Positions 1-8,112 of a DNA stretch of 64,000 nucleotides are shown here, in pieces. The notes beneath the pieces are model-generated. The model was not told the origin of the DNA. It did not search any database and saw nothing but the letters and a program-made list of their open reading frames with translations. The stretch spans positions 1 through 64,000 of the forward strand of contig NZ_NJCX01000017.1 in assembly GCF_002632875.1 (NCBI RefSeq). Reading direction: 5' to 3'. The stretch is from Xenorhabdus kozodoii. Its GTDB lineage: Bacteria; Pseudomonadota; Gammaproteobacteria; Enterobacterales; Enterobacteriaceae. Numbering within the stretch: the stretch's first letter is position 1; each line of letters begins with the position of its first letter. The position numbers and the translations under genes are program-made.

Positions 1-35
1 TCATGAGAACACTTCCCGATAAAAAGGGGTATAAA

Positions 36-398
36 ATGCTATTTTTTCTTATCCGTCAAATCCGAATTTTTTTAACAAAAATTTCACGCTCCCGCCTTGC
101 AGGAGCAGTAGCTGGAGGTGTGGTTGGTAAACAGGTTGGAGGATGGGCTGGCATGCAGGCTGGAGTTGCTACGGGTGCTGCGGTTGGAAGTGTTGTTCCA
201 GGAATTGGTACTGTAGGTGGTGCGCTTGTTGGAGGTATTGCGGGTAGAGTAGGGGGAGGAATAGTTGGGCAAGCTGCAGGTGCTGAGGCTGGTCGTAGGG
301 TTGCAGGTTCATCATTTGTACAGGATTTGTTTACAAAACCTCCAGTGCCAGCAAGTGGAAGTCACTACTGCGGGGATACAGGTTGTAATTATTGTTAA
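36..398 (+). CDS. Glycine-zipper microcin/bacteriocin-like precursor peptide (possibly 5'-incomplete)
   Basis: About 120 residues from the ATG at 36, which follows an AAGGGG ribosome-binding site by about five bases. An in-frame ATG at 3 also exists, and the window edge prevents seeing further upstream. The first 20 residues are hydrophobic and basic. Then comes a long small-residue stretch of GxxxG glycine-zipper repeats (about residues 22-95), a proline-containing linker, and a tail ending YCGDTGCNYC with three cysteines. Glycine-rich hydrophobic cores with C-terminal cysteines are typical of colicin V-like class II microcins, and the JmjC oxygenase, HlyD adaptor and C39 ABC exporter downstream support an exported bacteriocin. 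No classical acidic double-glycine leader is visible; GG pairs occur near residues 27-28 and 35-36. It could instead be another glycine-zipper membrane protein. Confidence 0.6.
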   Translation: MLFFLIRQIRIFLTKISRSRLAGAVAGGVVGKQVGGWAGMQAGVATGAAVGSVVPGIGTVGGALVGGIAGRVGGGIVGQAAGAEAGRRVAGSSFVQDLFTKPPVPASGSHYCGDTGCNYC

Positions 399-690
399 TA
401 TTAACCTAGTATCTTTTTATATGTGGTTAAATTTCACTTAATGAGATTTAATTCTCTTTTATATCAATAGAATGTGTTATTTCATACCTATGAAATAAAC
501 GCATAACTATACATATTTAGATACTTCCTTAGATAATAATATTATTTTATGTATCATTTTGAACTTGGGGTGTGCCCAGTACTCTTACTTATTATTTATA
601 TAGTGTGTTTTGATTATGATGCACAACTCATGTTCAAATTATTATAATTAATTTCTGTTAGTATCTACATTTATTGTAAAATTAGTAAAT
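399..690. other. AT-rich intergenic region upstream of the JmjC gene
   Basis: Very AT-rich spacer between the precursor and the oxygenase gene. It probably carries the promoter or leader of the downstream genes, but no consensus promoter stands out. One tiny ORF (549-647, 32 codons) has a hydrophobic stretch PVLLLIIYIVCF but no ribosome-binding site, so it is not called a gene. No convincing immunity gene is present here. Confidence 0.4.
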
Positions 691-757
691 ATGATGACAA
701 TTAATTTCAATATTGAGAAAAAATATTTTTTAGATAATTTTTTTGAAAAAAAAACCG
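691..757 (+). other. Displaced start and A9 homopolymer frameshift site of the JmjC gene
   Basis: From the ATG at 691 (followed by a second ATG) a frame reads MMTINFNIEKKYF and then FLDNFFEKK before running out of frame at nine consecutive A residues (746-754) and stopping soon after. The JmjC frame resumes with PYVFKG directly after the A run. Eight A residues would give a continuous family-like N-terminus of the FLxxyfEKKPyv type. The site is a sequencing error, a phase-variation or slippage site, or a real inactivating frameshift; the sequence alone cannot decide. Confidence 0.6.
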
Positions 758-1858
758 TATGTATTTAAGGGTATATATGATGTAAATTTTATAAACAGGA
801 ATGAAATAGAAGACATATACAATCGTTCTGATTTAAAGTCATTTGAAGGGCTTAAGTTAATGTATAATGGTATTCTAGATAAAAGAGAATACATGGAATC
901 TTATCAAGATTTAGGGAATACAAGATATAGATACATTTACTCTAAGTTATATGATTATTTAAATTCTGGTGCAACATTAGTTGTAAATGGTATTATCAAT
1001 GAGCCTAAAATTGATTATTTAGCTAAATGCTGTTCTTCTTTTACAGATAGTCATACTTTTTCAAGTATATATTTATCTTATGGAGAGAAAAGTTCATTTA
1101 AACCCCATTGGGATAGCAGAGATATTTTTGTAATACAACTAACTGGTAAAAAAAGATGGGTTATTTATGAACCATCATTTCAACGCCCTTTGTATGTGCA
1201 TCAATCAAAGGATATGGAGGATATATATCCATGTCCTTCTGAACCATATGATGATTTCGTATTAGAGGCTGGAGATGTTCTTTATCTACCTAGAGGTTGG
1301 TGGCATAATCCATTACCTGTTGGTGAAGAGACTATACATTTATCTGTTGGAATTTTTCCACCTTATATCTTTAATTATTTATATTGGTTATCAAATAAAA
1401 TAAATGATTTTGAGATAGGGAGAAAATCTCTTCCTAGATCATGGCCACAAGCTAAAGGTGAAATTGAGGCTTTATCAAAGTTTATTTTTGAATATTTAGG
1501 TTCAGAAGAAGCATATAATGAATTTTTACAATCAATTGGTTCAGAACAAAGAATACCAAATAAATTGAATTTAGATCTATTTTGTAATAGAAACAACAAT
1601 AAATTATCTGATAAAGCATGTTTAAGAATAAATTCAAATAATAATTTTTCTATAGATGATGGATATGTAATTTGTAATGGGATTAAATTAAACTTAGATC
1701 ATGGATCTACTGAATTACTTAAGAAAATTGATGATAATCCATATATTTCTCTTGAAAAATTACTCTCTTTCTTTGATGCTGAAATGCATGAAAAAATGAA
1801 AGAATTGATTTATAATCTTGGCTATAAAAATATATTAGAAATTATAAATGATTTATAA
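743..1858 (+). CDS. JmjC/cupin-4 family Fe(II)/2-oxoglutarate-dependent protein hydroxylase (start interrupted by a homopolymer)
   Basis: Candidate tailoring enzyme of the microcin cluster. The JmjC/cupin-4 (RoxA/NO66-like) core shows the iron ligands in PHWDSRD (His122 and Asp124, counting from the TTG at 743) and a distal His in LPRGWWHNP (His188), with TGKKRW between them supplying a likely 2-oxoglutarate-binding lysine. The C-terminal part (about 290-371) resembles the winged-helix tail of bacterial ribosomal oxygenases. The open frame begins at a poor TTG lacking a ribosome-binding site. A better N-terminus lies in another frame: from the ATG at 691 the sequence reads FLDNFFEKK, and losing one A from the A9 run at 746-754 would join it to PYVFKG, matching the family's usual start. 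It overlaps the adaptor gene by 11 bases. Substrate (precursor peptide) is inferred. Confidence 0.75.
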   Translation: MKKKPYVFKGIYDVNFINRNEIEDIYNRSDLKSFEGLKLMYNGILDKREYMESYQDLGNTRYRYIYSKLYDYLNSGATLVVNGIINEPKIDYLAKCCSSFTDSHTFSSIYLSYGEKSSFKPHWDSRDIFVIQLTGKKRWVIYEPSFQRPLYVHQSKDMEDIYPCPSEPYDDFVLEAGDVLYLPRGWWHNPLPVGEETIHLSVGIFPPYIFNYLYWLSNKINDFEIGRKSLPRSWPQAKGEIEALSKFIFEYLGSEEAYNEFLQSIGSEQRIPNKLNLDLFCNRNNNKLSDKACLRINSNNNFSIDDGYVICNGIKLNLDHGSTELLKKIDDNPYISLEKLLSFFDAEMHEKMKELIYNLGYKNILEIINDL

Positions 1859-3119
1859 AGGTGACTTTTTTCGTCAAGAGGCTTTGAAAAAAAAATCAAT
1901 ACCTATGGCTGGTCAAATGGTTTTGACCAGTCCATTTGTTTTTACTGTATTGACATACCTTTCTAGTCTGCTTGTAGTATTTATTATTATATTTATCATT
2001 TTCACTGAATATTCTAGAAAAACATCAATAAAAGGTCAGGTTTATCCTAAAGATGGAATGTCTAAGATTTACTCTAAAGAAATTGGTGTTATTAGTGATG
2101 TTAAGGTTAAGGATGGACAATTTGTTAAAAAAGGGGATATTTTAGGTGTTATTTATAAGGCTCAGTATATAAATGAAGGAACATTGCAAGATAGTTTAAA
2201 AGAACAAGCGATTCTAAAGAAAAATACTTTAATCAAAGAGATCAATAAAATGGAGTCTCTTCAAGTTAACCGAATTGAGTTGCTTAAAAATAATCTTAAT
2301 GGTTTAATTAACCAAAAAGAGCAAATAAAAATTCAGATAAAAATACAAAAAAAGAGATTAAATGATTTAAGGAAAAACACATATAGATATAGGGATTTAG
2401 AAAAAAAAGGTTTTATATCAAAAGAATATATGTCTTCGATTGAGAGTAATGAGTTAGAACAATTAGAAAGACTAAATTTAACTAAAAAGGATCTTATAGA
2501 AATAGATAGTTTAATTACTGAAAAAGAATTGGAAATTAAGGATGCTCCATTAAAAAAAATTATAGAAAGACAAGAAATAGAAAGAGTTTTGTCTTCTGTT
2601 AACCAAGAAATCTTAAATATTGAAAGTCAGACTGAATCTGTAATAAGAGCCAATTCGTCTGGTTTTGTTAATATTAACAACTTTGAGTTAGGATCATTTG
2701 TAGATCAATCAACATTACTATTGAGTATAGTTCCTAGTAATCAAGATATTGTCCTTCATTTATATGTGCCTAATCAGTCTATAGGATTTATAAAAACTGG
2801 AGATATTGTAAATATAAAATATTCAGCATATCCATATCAAAAATTTGGAATATTCAAGGCAAAAGTTACATCTATTAGTCGATCTGCTATGGCAGCTCAA
2901 GAAGTAAAAAGTATAGGAAGTGTATTTCCAGCATTAAATGCTACAAATGAACCAGTTTACTTAATAAAGGCCGAGCTTGAAAAACAATATATTGAAATTA
3001 ATAAAATCAAGAAGCCTTTGGAGATTGGAATGACTCTTGATGCAGACATTTTGCATGAAAAAAGAAAATTATATGAGTGGATATTTGAACCTTTATTTTC
3101 AATAAATGATAGTTTTTAA
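1848..3119 (+). CDS. HlyD-family periplasmic adaptor (CvaA-like) for bacteriocin export
   Basis: 423-residue membrane fusion protein that would couple the inner-membrane ABC exporter to an outer-membrane channel such as TolC. A short cytoplasmic N-terminus precedes one transmembrane helix (about residues 28-50, rich in V/I/F). Next is a biotinyl-lipoyl half-motif (GVISDVKVKDGQFVKKGDIL), a long coiled coil (about 115-240) and a beta-barrel C-terminal half. Length and layout match CvaA/MchE-type microcin export adaptors. The start overlaps the end of the JmjC gene and the exporter gene follows after two bases, indicating one operon. Strong AT bias like its neighbours suggests horizontal acquisition. 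Confidence 0.85.
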   Translation: MIYKGDFFRQEALKKKSIPMAGQMVLTSPFVFTVLTYLSSLLVVFIIIFIIFTEYSRKTSIKGQVYPKDGMSKIYSKEIGVISDVKVKDGQFVKKGDILGVIYKAQYINEGTLQDSLKEQAILKKNTLIKEINKMESLQVNRIELLKNNLNGLINQKEQIKIQIKIQKKRLNDLRKNTYRYRDLEKKGFISKEYMSSIESNELEQLERLNLTKKDLIEIDSLITEKELEIKDAPLKKIIERQEIERVLSSVNQEILNIESQTESVIRANSSGFVNINNFELGSFVDQSTLLLSIVPSNQDIVLHLYVPNQSIGFIKTGDIVNIKYSAYPYQKFGIFKAKVTSISRSAMAAQEVKSIGSVFPALNATNEPVYLIKAELEKQYIEINKIKKPLEIGMTLDADILHEKRKLYEWIFEPLFSINDSF

Positions 3120-3121
3120 AA

Positions 3122-5215
3122 ATGATAAAATTGAATCAGATTAGATTTTGGTCTTCTAATAGTTTGCCAGTTATATTACAATCAGAAATAGCTGAATGTG
3201 GTTTAGCCTGCCTCGCGTCTATTGCTTCTTTTCACGGGTATCAGGTTGATTTACTTTCACTTAGGAGAAAATTTTCTATACCTCTTACTGGTATAAACCT
3301 TAATGATATTACTAACTATGCTAAGGAGCTAAATCTATCTTATAGAGCAATTCGATTAGATATTAATGAAATTGAACAGCTAACACTACCGTGTCTTCTT
3401 CACTGGGGGCTTAATCATTTTGTGGTGCTAAAAAAGATATCATCAAAAAAAATAATCATTATGGATCCAAGTGTTGGTATCAGACACTTAAGCTTTGATG
3501 ATTTTTCCGATTATTTTACAGGGGTCGCTGTTGAGTTTTGGCCGAATAATGACTTCAAAAAGGATGTTTTAAAAGAGCGAGTAAATGTTTCAAAGTTTAT
3601 TAGAAATATATCAGGAGTGAAAAAAGCAATAATAAAAATACTATTATTAGCTTTTGCACTAGAGTTTTTTGCGCTTATTAGTCCATATTATATGCAATTG
3701 ATCATTGACCATGGTGTTGTTTCTGAGGATAAAAATTTAATTTTATTGTTATCGTTCGGTTTTGGCATTTTACTAATATTTGAACAAATTATAACTATTG
3801 TACAGAGTTTATTGACTACATATATTAGTACAAACTTGAATATACAATGGAAATCAAATGTTTTTACACATTTAATCAGTTTGTCAATAGATTTTTTTAG
3901 AAAAAGGCACTTAGGTGATATATTGTCAAGATTTTCTTCTATTGATAGTATACAAAATACCTTAACATCTTCTTTTTTTATCTCTATATGTAATAGCCTT
4001 GTATCTGTAATTACATTTTTTATTATGTTAATGTATAACTTGAAATTAACTTTAATATCAATAACTACACTTCTTATTTATATTGTTATACGAATTATAT
4101 GGTATTTTCCTTTAAGAGAAATTTCTAAAGAAAATATTACTCATGCAGCAAAACAAAGTTCTAATTTTATGGAAACTATAAGAGGGATGAAAACGATAAA
4201 AATTTTCGGAAAAGAAAGTTATAGGTATAATTCTTGGTTATCATTATCTATTGATACACTTAATTCAAGTCTTAAAACTCAAAGGTTATCTTTGCTTTTT
4301 TCTTTTCTTAATAAAATGTTATTTGGTATTCAAAATATATTGATAGTGTATTTAGGTACAATTCTTATATTTGACAATGTATTTACTATTGGAATCTTAA
4401 TATCATTTTTGGCATATAAATCTCAATTTGAGTCTAGAGTTTTATCCCTTATTGATCAATTTGTTTCTTTGAAGATGCTGGGGATCCATCTTGATAGATT
4501 ATCGGATATTGTTTTAACTGAAACAGAATTTAATTCTGATGTATCTCTGAAAGAAAAAGAAATATTATCAAGTAATGTAAAAGTTAAAAATCTCTGTTTT
4601 AAACATAATGATGACTCTCCTTATTTGATAAAAGATTTATCTTTCAATATTCCGGCTGGAGGTTCTGCTGCTATAATAGGGGCTTCTGGATGTGGTAAGT
4701 CAACATTGCTTAATTTAATGATGGGTAGTATTCTACCTACAGAAGGGAAAGTCATAATTGGGAATGTTGTAGTTAATAAGTCTCATATTAAAAGCATCAG
4801 GAATAGTATAGGTTATGTCGCACAAGATGATACATTATTTTCTGGTTCCATTATGGATAATATAACTTTTTTTGATGAAAAACCTAATATAGAGAAATCG
4901 GTAAATTGCGCCAAAATAGCTGCAATACATGACGATATAATGAAAATGCCTATGAAATATGAAACATTAATTGGAGATATGGGAACTATTTTATCTGGAG
5001 GCCAAAAGCAGAGGTTATGTTTGGCGAGAGCATTATACAAAGATCCTAAAATTTTATTTTTAGATGAAGCAACTAGTCATCTTGATATTGAAAATGAAAT
5101 GATAATTTCATCTAATCTAAAATGCTTGAACATTACAAAAATAATGGTGGCACATAGAAAAGAAACAATTGAATCTGCAAACATAATTATTAATTTAAAT
5201 AATTTTAAGTCTTAA
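3122..5215 (+). CDS. C39-peptidase-containing ABC bacteriocin exporter (CvaB-like)
   Basis: 697-residue peptidase-transporter that cleaves leader peptides of the double-glycine type and exports the core. The N-terminal C39 domain has Gln20, catalytic Cys26 (in QSEIAECGLAC), His99 (WGLNHFVVL) and Asp115 (MDPSVG), so all catalytic residues are present. A six-helix ABC transmembrane domain spans about residues 160-440. The nucleotide-binding domain has Walker A GASGCGKST, signature LSGGQKQR, Walker B ILFLDEATSHLD and the H-loop in MVAHRK. It is co-oriented and nearly contiguous with the adaptor gene. It implies that the island's substrate carries a C39-cleavable leader, although none is obvious in the visible precursor. 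Confidence 0.92.
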   Translation: MIKLNQIRFWSSNSLPVILQSEIAECGLACLASIASFHGYQVDLLSLRRKFSIPLTGINLNDITNYAKELNLSYRAIRLDINEIEQLTLPCLLHWGLNHFVVLKKISSKKIIIMDPSVGIRHLSFDDFSDYFTGVAVEFWPNNDFKKDVLKERVNVSKFIRNISGVKKAIIKILLLAFALEFFALISPYYMQLIIDHGVVSEDKNLILLLSFGFGILLIFEQIITIVQSLLTTYISTNLNIQWKSNVFTHLISLSIDFFRKRHLGDILSRFSSIDSIQNTLTSSFFISICNSLVSVITFFIMLMYNLKLTLISITTLLIYIVIRIIWYFPLREISKENITHAAKQSSNFMETIRGMKTIKIFGKESYRYNSWLSLSIDTLNSSLKTQRLSLLFSFLNKMLFGIQNILIVYLGTILIFDNVFTIGILISFLAYKSQFESRVLSLIDQFVSLKMLGIHLDRLSDIVLTETEFNSDVSLKEKEILSSNVKVKNLCFKHNDDSPYLIKDLSFNIPAGGSAAIIGASGCGKSTLLNLMMGSILPTEGKVIIGNVVVNKSHIKSIRNSIGYVAQDDTLFSGSIMDNITFFDEKPNIEKSVNCAKIAAIHDDIMKMPMKYETLIGDMGTILSGGQKQRLCLARALYKDPKILFLDEATSHLDIENEMIISSNLKCLNITKIMVAHRKETIESANIIINLNNFKS

Positions 5216-5487
5216 ATTAACCTCCTGTTCCAATATGATAATTTGTTATTCAAGGGCTATTTACCTAAAAGGAACAGGTTCACATCAATTTGGGAAAATT
5301 AAAACGTTTTCTGGCAACTATTGACCCGAATTAATGAAATGGACAGTGCGCTGGGCAAAGCTGTACTGATCTTGCGGGTGAAAGTCCCGCCGTAGAAAGG
5401 GTGTAGTGATGTGATGGACGTCCCCTTTTTCAGCGGAAAACAGTGTCATCTTTCTTTCCGATGCACTGAATTTCGGGAGAACATCTC
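5216..5487 (+). other. Left non-coding flank of an IS110/IS1111-family element
   Basis: Separates the microcin exporter from the decayed transposase. Contains a GC-rich hairpin, GCGGG-TGAAAGT-CCCGC (about 5375-5391), and the 11-mer GGTGTAGTGAT (5400-5410), which recurs beyond the transposase at 6635-6645. Structured non-coding ends are typical of IS110-family elements, where they encode the bridge RNA and recombination sites. Exact ends were not determined. Confidence 0.4.
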
Positions 5488-6530
5488 ATAAATACGATCA
5501 AAGTCGTTGGCATTGACCTCGCCAAAAACGTTTTTCAAGTCTGTGTCTGGATGGACGACGGTTCAGTCACCTCGAACCGAAAAATCTCACGGCAAAAATT
5601 GCTTGATACTGTACGCACTTTTCCGCCAGGAACCCTCATTGCTATGGAAGCCTGTGCCACTTCTCACTATTGGGGCAGAACCCTTCAGGCGATGGGATTT
5701 GTCATCAGGCTTGTGCCGACCCAGCATGTCAAGGCTTTCAGTCATCATCAAAAAAATGATGCCAAGGATGCACTGGCTATCTGCGAAACGGCCTGCCGAC
5801 CGGGTATCCATTTTGCCATTTTGTTCCGGTCAAAACGGTGGAGCAGCAAGATATTAAAGCACTGCGCAATGCCCGGCAACTCATCGTAGAACAACGTACC
5901 GCACTCGCCAACCAGATTCGGGCTTTCCTCGCTGAGCAGGGGGTGATTGTTCCCATCGGTATTCAGAAACTGCAACAACACCTGCCTGAGATTCTGGAAG
6001 AGGAGAGCTATGACCTGTCCTCTGTACTGCGACGTTTGCTTCATACTTTGGGGGAAGAGCTGCGAAGCCTGAACATTCGCATTCATGAAGTGGATGACGA
6101 AATAGCGGCACTTTCTCGTCAGCAAAGCGGTTATCACAATCTGCTCACGATCCCCGGCGTCGGTCCTCTTATAGCAGCCGCCTTCGTGAGTGACGTGAGT
6201 GCATCCCAATTTACCAATGGCCGACCACTTTCTGCCTGGTGTGGCTTGGTTCCCCGACAACACAGTTCAGGCGGAAAAAAACGGCTGTCTTCCCTGAGCA
6301 AAAATGGAAACCGTCATCTCCGAACGTTAATCATCCACGGTGCCCATGCCGTGATGCGCTGTGTCCAAAATCGTGGTGATTATCTGGGAGAATGGTTGAG
6401 ACAACTGATTGCCCGATGTGGGTTCATGAAAGCCACGGTAGCCTTGGCCAACAAACTGACCCGGATTATCTGGCGTGTTCTGCGGGATGATGTGGATTTT
6501 AATATGAAAAAGGCTTTTATTATCCATTAA
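5488..6530 (+). pseudogene. IS110/IS1111-family transposase, degenerate
   Basis: The protein is recognisable end to end: a DEDD RuvC-like N-terminus (VVGIDLAKNVFQVCVW, then AMEACATSHYWG and KNDAKDALAICE) and a C-terminal transposase-20 part (IPGVGPLIAAAFVSDV, WCGLVPRQHSSGGKKR, GNRHLR). Two lesions break it. The expected start codon is ATA (5488-5490) in front of the usual NTIKVVGID beginning. The 8-base word CCATTTTG is tandemly duplicated (5808-5815 and 5816-5823), shifting the frame between RPGIHF and VPVKTVEQQ; removing one copy restores a single frame. The element is probably immobile unless complemented in trans. Confidence 0.88.
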
Positions 6531-6760
6531 TTGAGTAACAAAAATATAGGCACATTATCGAGTTTGCAAACACTGATGAGAAAACGGATACCGTCCCTGT
6601 CATAGCCTGAGGTTGACCAAGGTAGTGATATACCGGTGTAGTGATAAGGAAACAGGGTGCGGATGACATCATGGCGCGGACAAGTGAGTTCATTATGACG
6701 CCGGATATATGGTCGCAAACCGTATCAATTCATGCTTGCACAACCAGGGACGTCCATATA
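6531..6760 (+). other. Right non-coding flank of the IS110/IS1111 element
   Basis: Non-coding stretch downstream of the transposase remnant with several short palindromic words and a second copy of GGTGTAGTGAT (6635-6645). IS1111-type members carry their long non-coding, bridge-RNA-encoding segment on this side, so this is a candidate for such an RNA. No gene is supported. It ends at the left inverted repeat of the IS3 element. Confidence 0.35.
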
Positions 6761-6780
6761 TGGTCAAGAAGTTTCGGACA
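6761..6780 (+). repeat. Left terminal inverted repeat of the IS3-family element
   Basis: Twenty bases reading TGGT...TTTCGGACA. Matches the reverse complement of 7982-8001 at about 14 of 20 positions, including TGGT at the tip and the inner TCGGACA. The orfB stop codon lies inside it. Confidence 0.65.
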
Positions 6781-7686
6781 CATTTCTAGCCTCTTCCCAC
6801 AGTCTTTCGTATTCAGCCGGAGAAATTCCCCCATTAAAACTATGAGGACGGATGTGATTGTAATACCCCCCCAAATAGTCGGTGATATCCCTTATTGCCT
6901 CATGAATATCCCGATAGCCTTCTGGCGGGAGCCATTCACTTTTCAAACTCCGGAATACCCGTTCCATGGGGGAATTATCATAACAGTTGCCTCTGCGACT
7001 CATGCTTTGGATAATTTTATTTTGCCAGAGTAAGCGGCGAAACTTTTTACTCCTATATTGACTTCCCTGATCTGAGTGAAAAACCCGCCGTCCTTCAATC
7101 GAACGTGTTTCCAGGGCATTGTTCAATGCCCGGCAGACCAGTTCTGCATCAGGCGAAGAAGAAATAGCCATCCCCACCACCCGGCGGGAAAATAAATCTA
7201 TTACCACGGCCAGATAGCACCCTCCCTCTGTTGTCCGAATATACGTGATGTCTCCGCACCCGTGGGTATTTGGGCATACCGGGGCAAACTGTTGCCGCAA
7301 GAGATTGGGGGAAGCGATAGCCTCTTCTCCTACGGGGTGATAACGGTGAGCCCCCGGTTGACGGCTTTGCAGACCGCATTCCTGCATTAACCGTCTGGCT
7401 TTCCAGCGCCCAACCGGCCTGACCTCATGGGTCAATAAATGACTCAATGTGCGACTGCCTATCGCCCCACGGCTTTGGTTATACAGTTCACGCACCCGGA
7501 TGCGTAATTGCAGACGTTCCGTATCGATGGGGCGTTGTCGCCAGTCATAATAGGCACTGCGTGACACCTCAAGCGCCTGGCATAATGCCGTGATCGGCCA
7601 TCGGGAACTCAGCCGTGTGATCAACGCATAGCGCCACTGCGCATCTCGCTCATCAGCACGGCCGCCTGCTTTAGGATTTCTTTTTC
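6764..7686 (-). CDS. IS3-family transposase OrfB (DDE integrase), reached by -1 frameshifting
   Basis: The catalytic half of the transposase: an HTH_21-like region (WPITALCQALEVSRSAYYDW) and an rve integrase core with the DDE triad visible in DITYIRT, FHSDQGSQY and the Glu of NSPMERVFRSLKSEW. There is no good independent start. The frame overlaps the 3' end of orfA, and a slippery GAAAAAG (minus strand of 7680-7686) lies in the overlap, as expected for the programmed -1 frameshift that makes OrfAB in this family. The 5' limit given is the slip site, not a start codon. The frame is uninterrupted, so the element may be functional. Confidence 0.85.
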
Positions 7687-7935
7687 CATTTCCAAGCGTT
7701 TCACCTGTTTCTCTAATACCTGTATCTGGCGTTGTTCCGGTGTCAATGCCTTGCCTACAGGCGTAATTCCCTGCATTTCCGTCTTGTATTGGCGAACCCA
7801 TTTTCCCAGGGTGCTGGCATCAATCCCCAGTGAACGGGCGACCTTAACAACCCGCTGCTGATGGAGAACCACCTGTTGAACCGCTTCCAGCTTAAATTCA
7901 GTAGAATACTGGCGTCTTGGTAATGTCTGTTTCAT
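7621..7935 (-). CDS. IS3-family transposase OrfA (helix-turn-helix)
   Basis: 104-residue DNA-binding subunit. It opens with the conserved RRQYSTEFKLEAVQ, followed by a helix-turn-helix (KVARSLGIDASTLGKWVRQYK) and a leucine-zipper-like segment (IQVLEKQVKRLEMEKEILKQ) used for multimerisation. It binds the terminal repeats and, through frameshifting, supplies the N-terminus of OrfAB. Its last codons overlap the OrfB frame. Confidence 0.88.
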   Translation of the reverse strand: MKQTLPRRQYSTEFKLEAVQQVVLHQQRVVKVARSLGIDASTLGKWVRQYKTEMQGITPVGKALTPEQRQIQVLEKQVKRLEMEKEILKQAAVLMSEMRSGAMR

Positions 7936-7981
7936 GTGGATACCTCATTGTCATATTAATCAGAATAGCAGGCTTATGAGA

Positions 7982-8001
7982 TGTCCGAGATCCTTATACC
8001 A
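7982..8001 (-). repeat. Right terminal inverted repeat of the IS3-family element
   Basis: Read on the minus strand it starts TGGTAT and ends CTCGGACA, pairing with the left repeat at 6761-6780. It lies about 50 bases upstream of orfA, where the transposase promoter should be. Confidence 0.65.
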
Positions 8002-8112
8002 CTACAGCAATGGCACGGCAGGAAAAACCGGCGTTCAGGGGTGAAAAGCGCGTCAGGGGTTTTGGGTTCGGCGGTGAACGCACATTGGAAAAAACGGGTG
8101 GTAACTGACTGA

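Larger units (their letters stand above)
6761..8001 (-). mobile_element. IS3-family insertion sequence, about 1.24 kb
   Basis: Bounded by imperfect 20-base terminal inverted repeats that begin TGGT and share TCGGACA (6761-6780 and 7982-8001), with the family's usual TG...CA ends. It carries overlapping orfA and orfB on the minus strand with the normal IS3 arrangement. The flanking trinucleotides (ATA left, CTA right) are not identical, so no target duplication is visible. It sits between the IS110 remnant and the CDI toxin modules. Confidence 0.8.

Noticed and set aside
549-647. 32-codon ORF with one hydrophobic stretch between precursor and JmjC gene
   Set aside because: No ribosome-binding site, very AT-rich context in which short ORFs are common; it could be an immunity peptide only by position.
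5375-5400. GTGAAAGTCCC word resembling a group II intron or riboswitch block
   Set aside because: No domain V, no maturase and no other conserved block; it belongs to the IS110 flank.
5748-6263. 171-codon minus-strand ORF across the IS110 transposase
   Set aside because: Antisense of recognisable transposase coding sequence.
8002-8112. Coding remnant of the CdiA adhesin upstream of module 1
   Set aside because: All three plus-strand frames are open only briefly, and none gives a sequence I can assign to CdiA.
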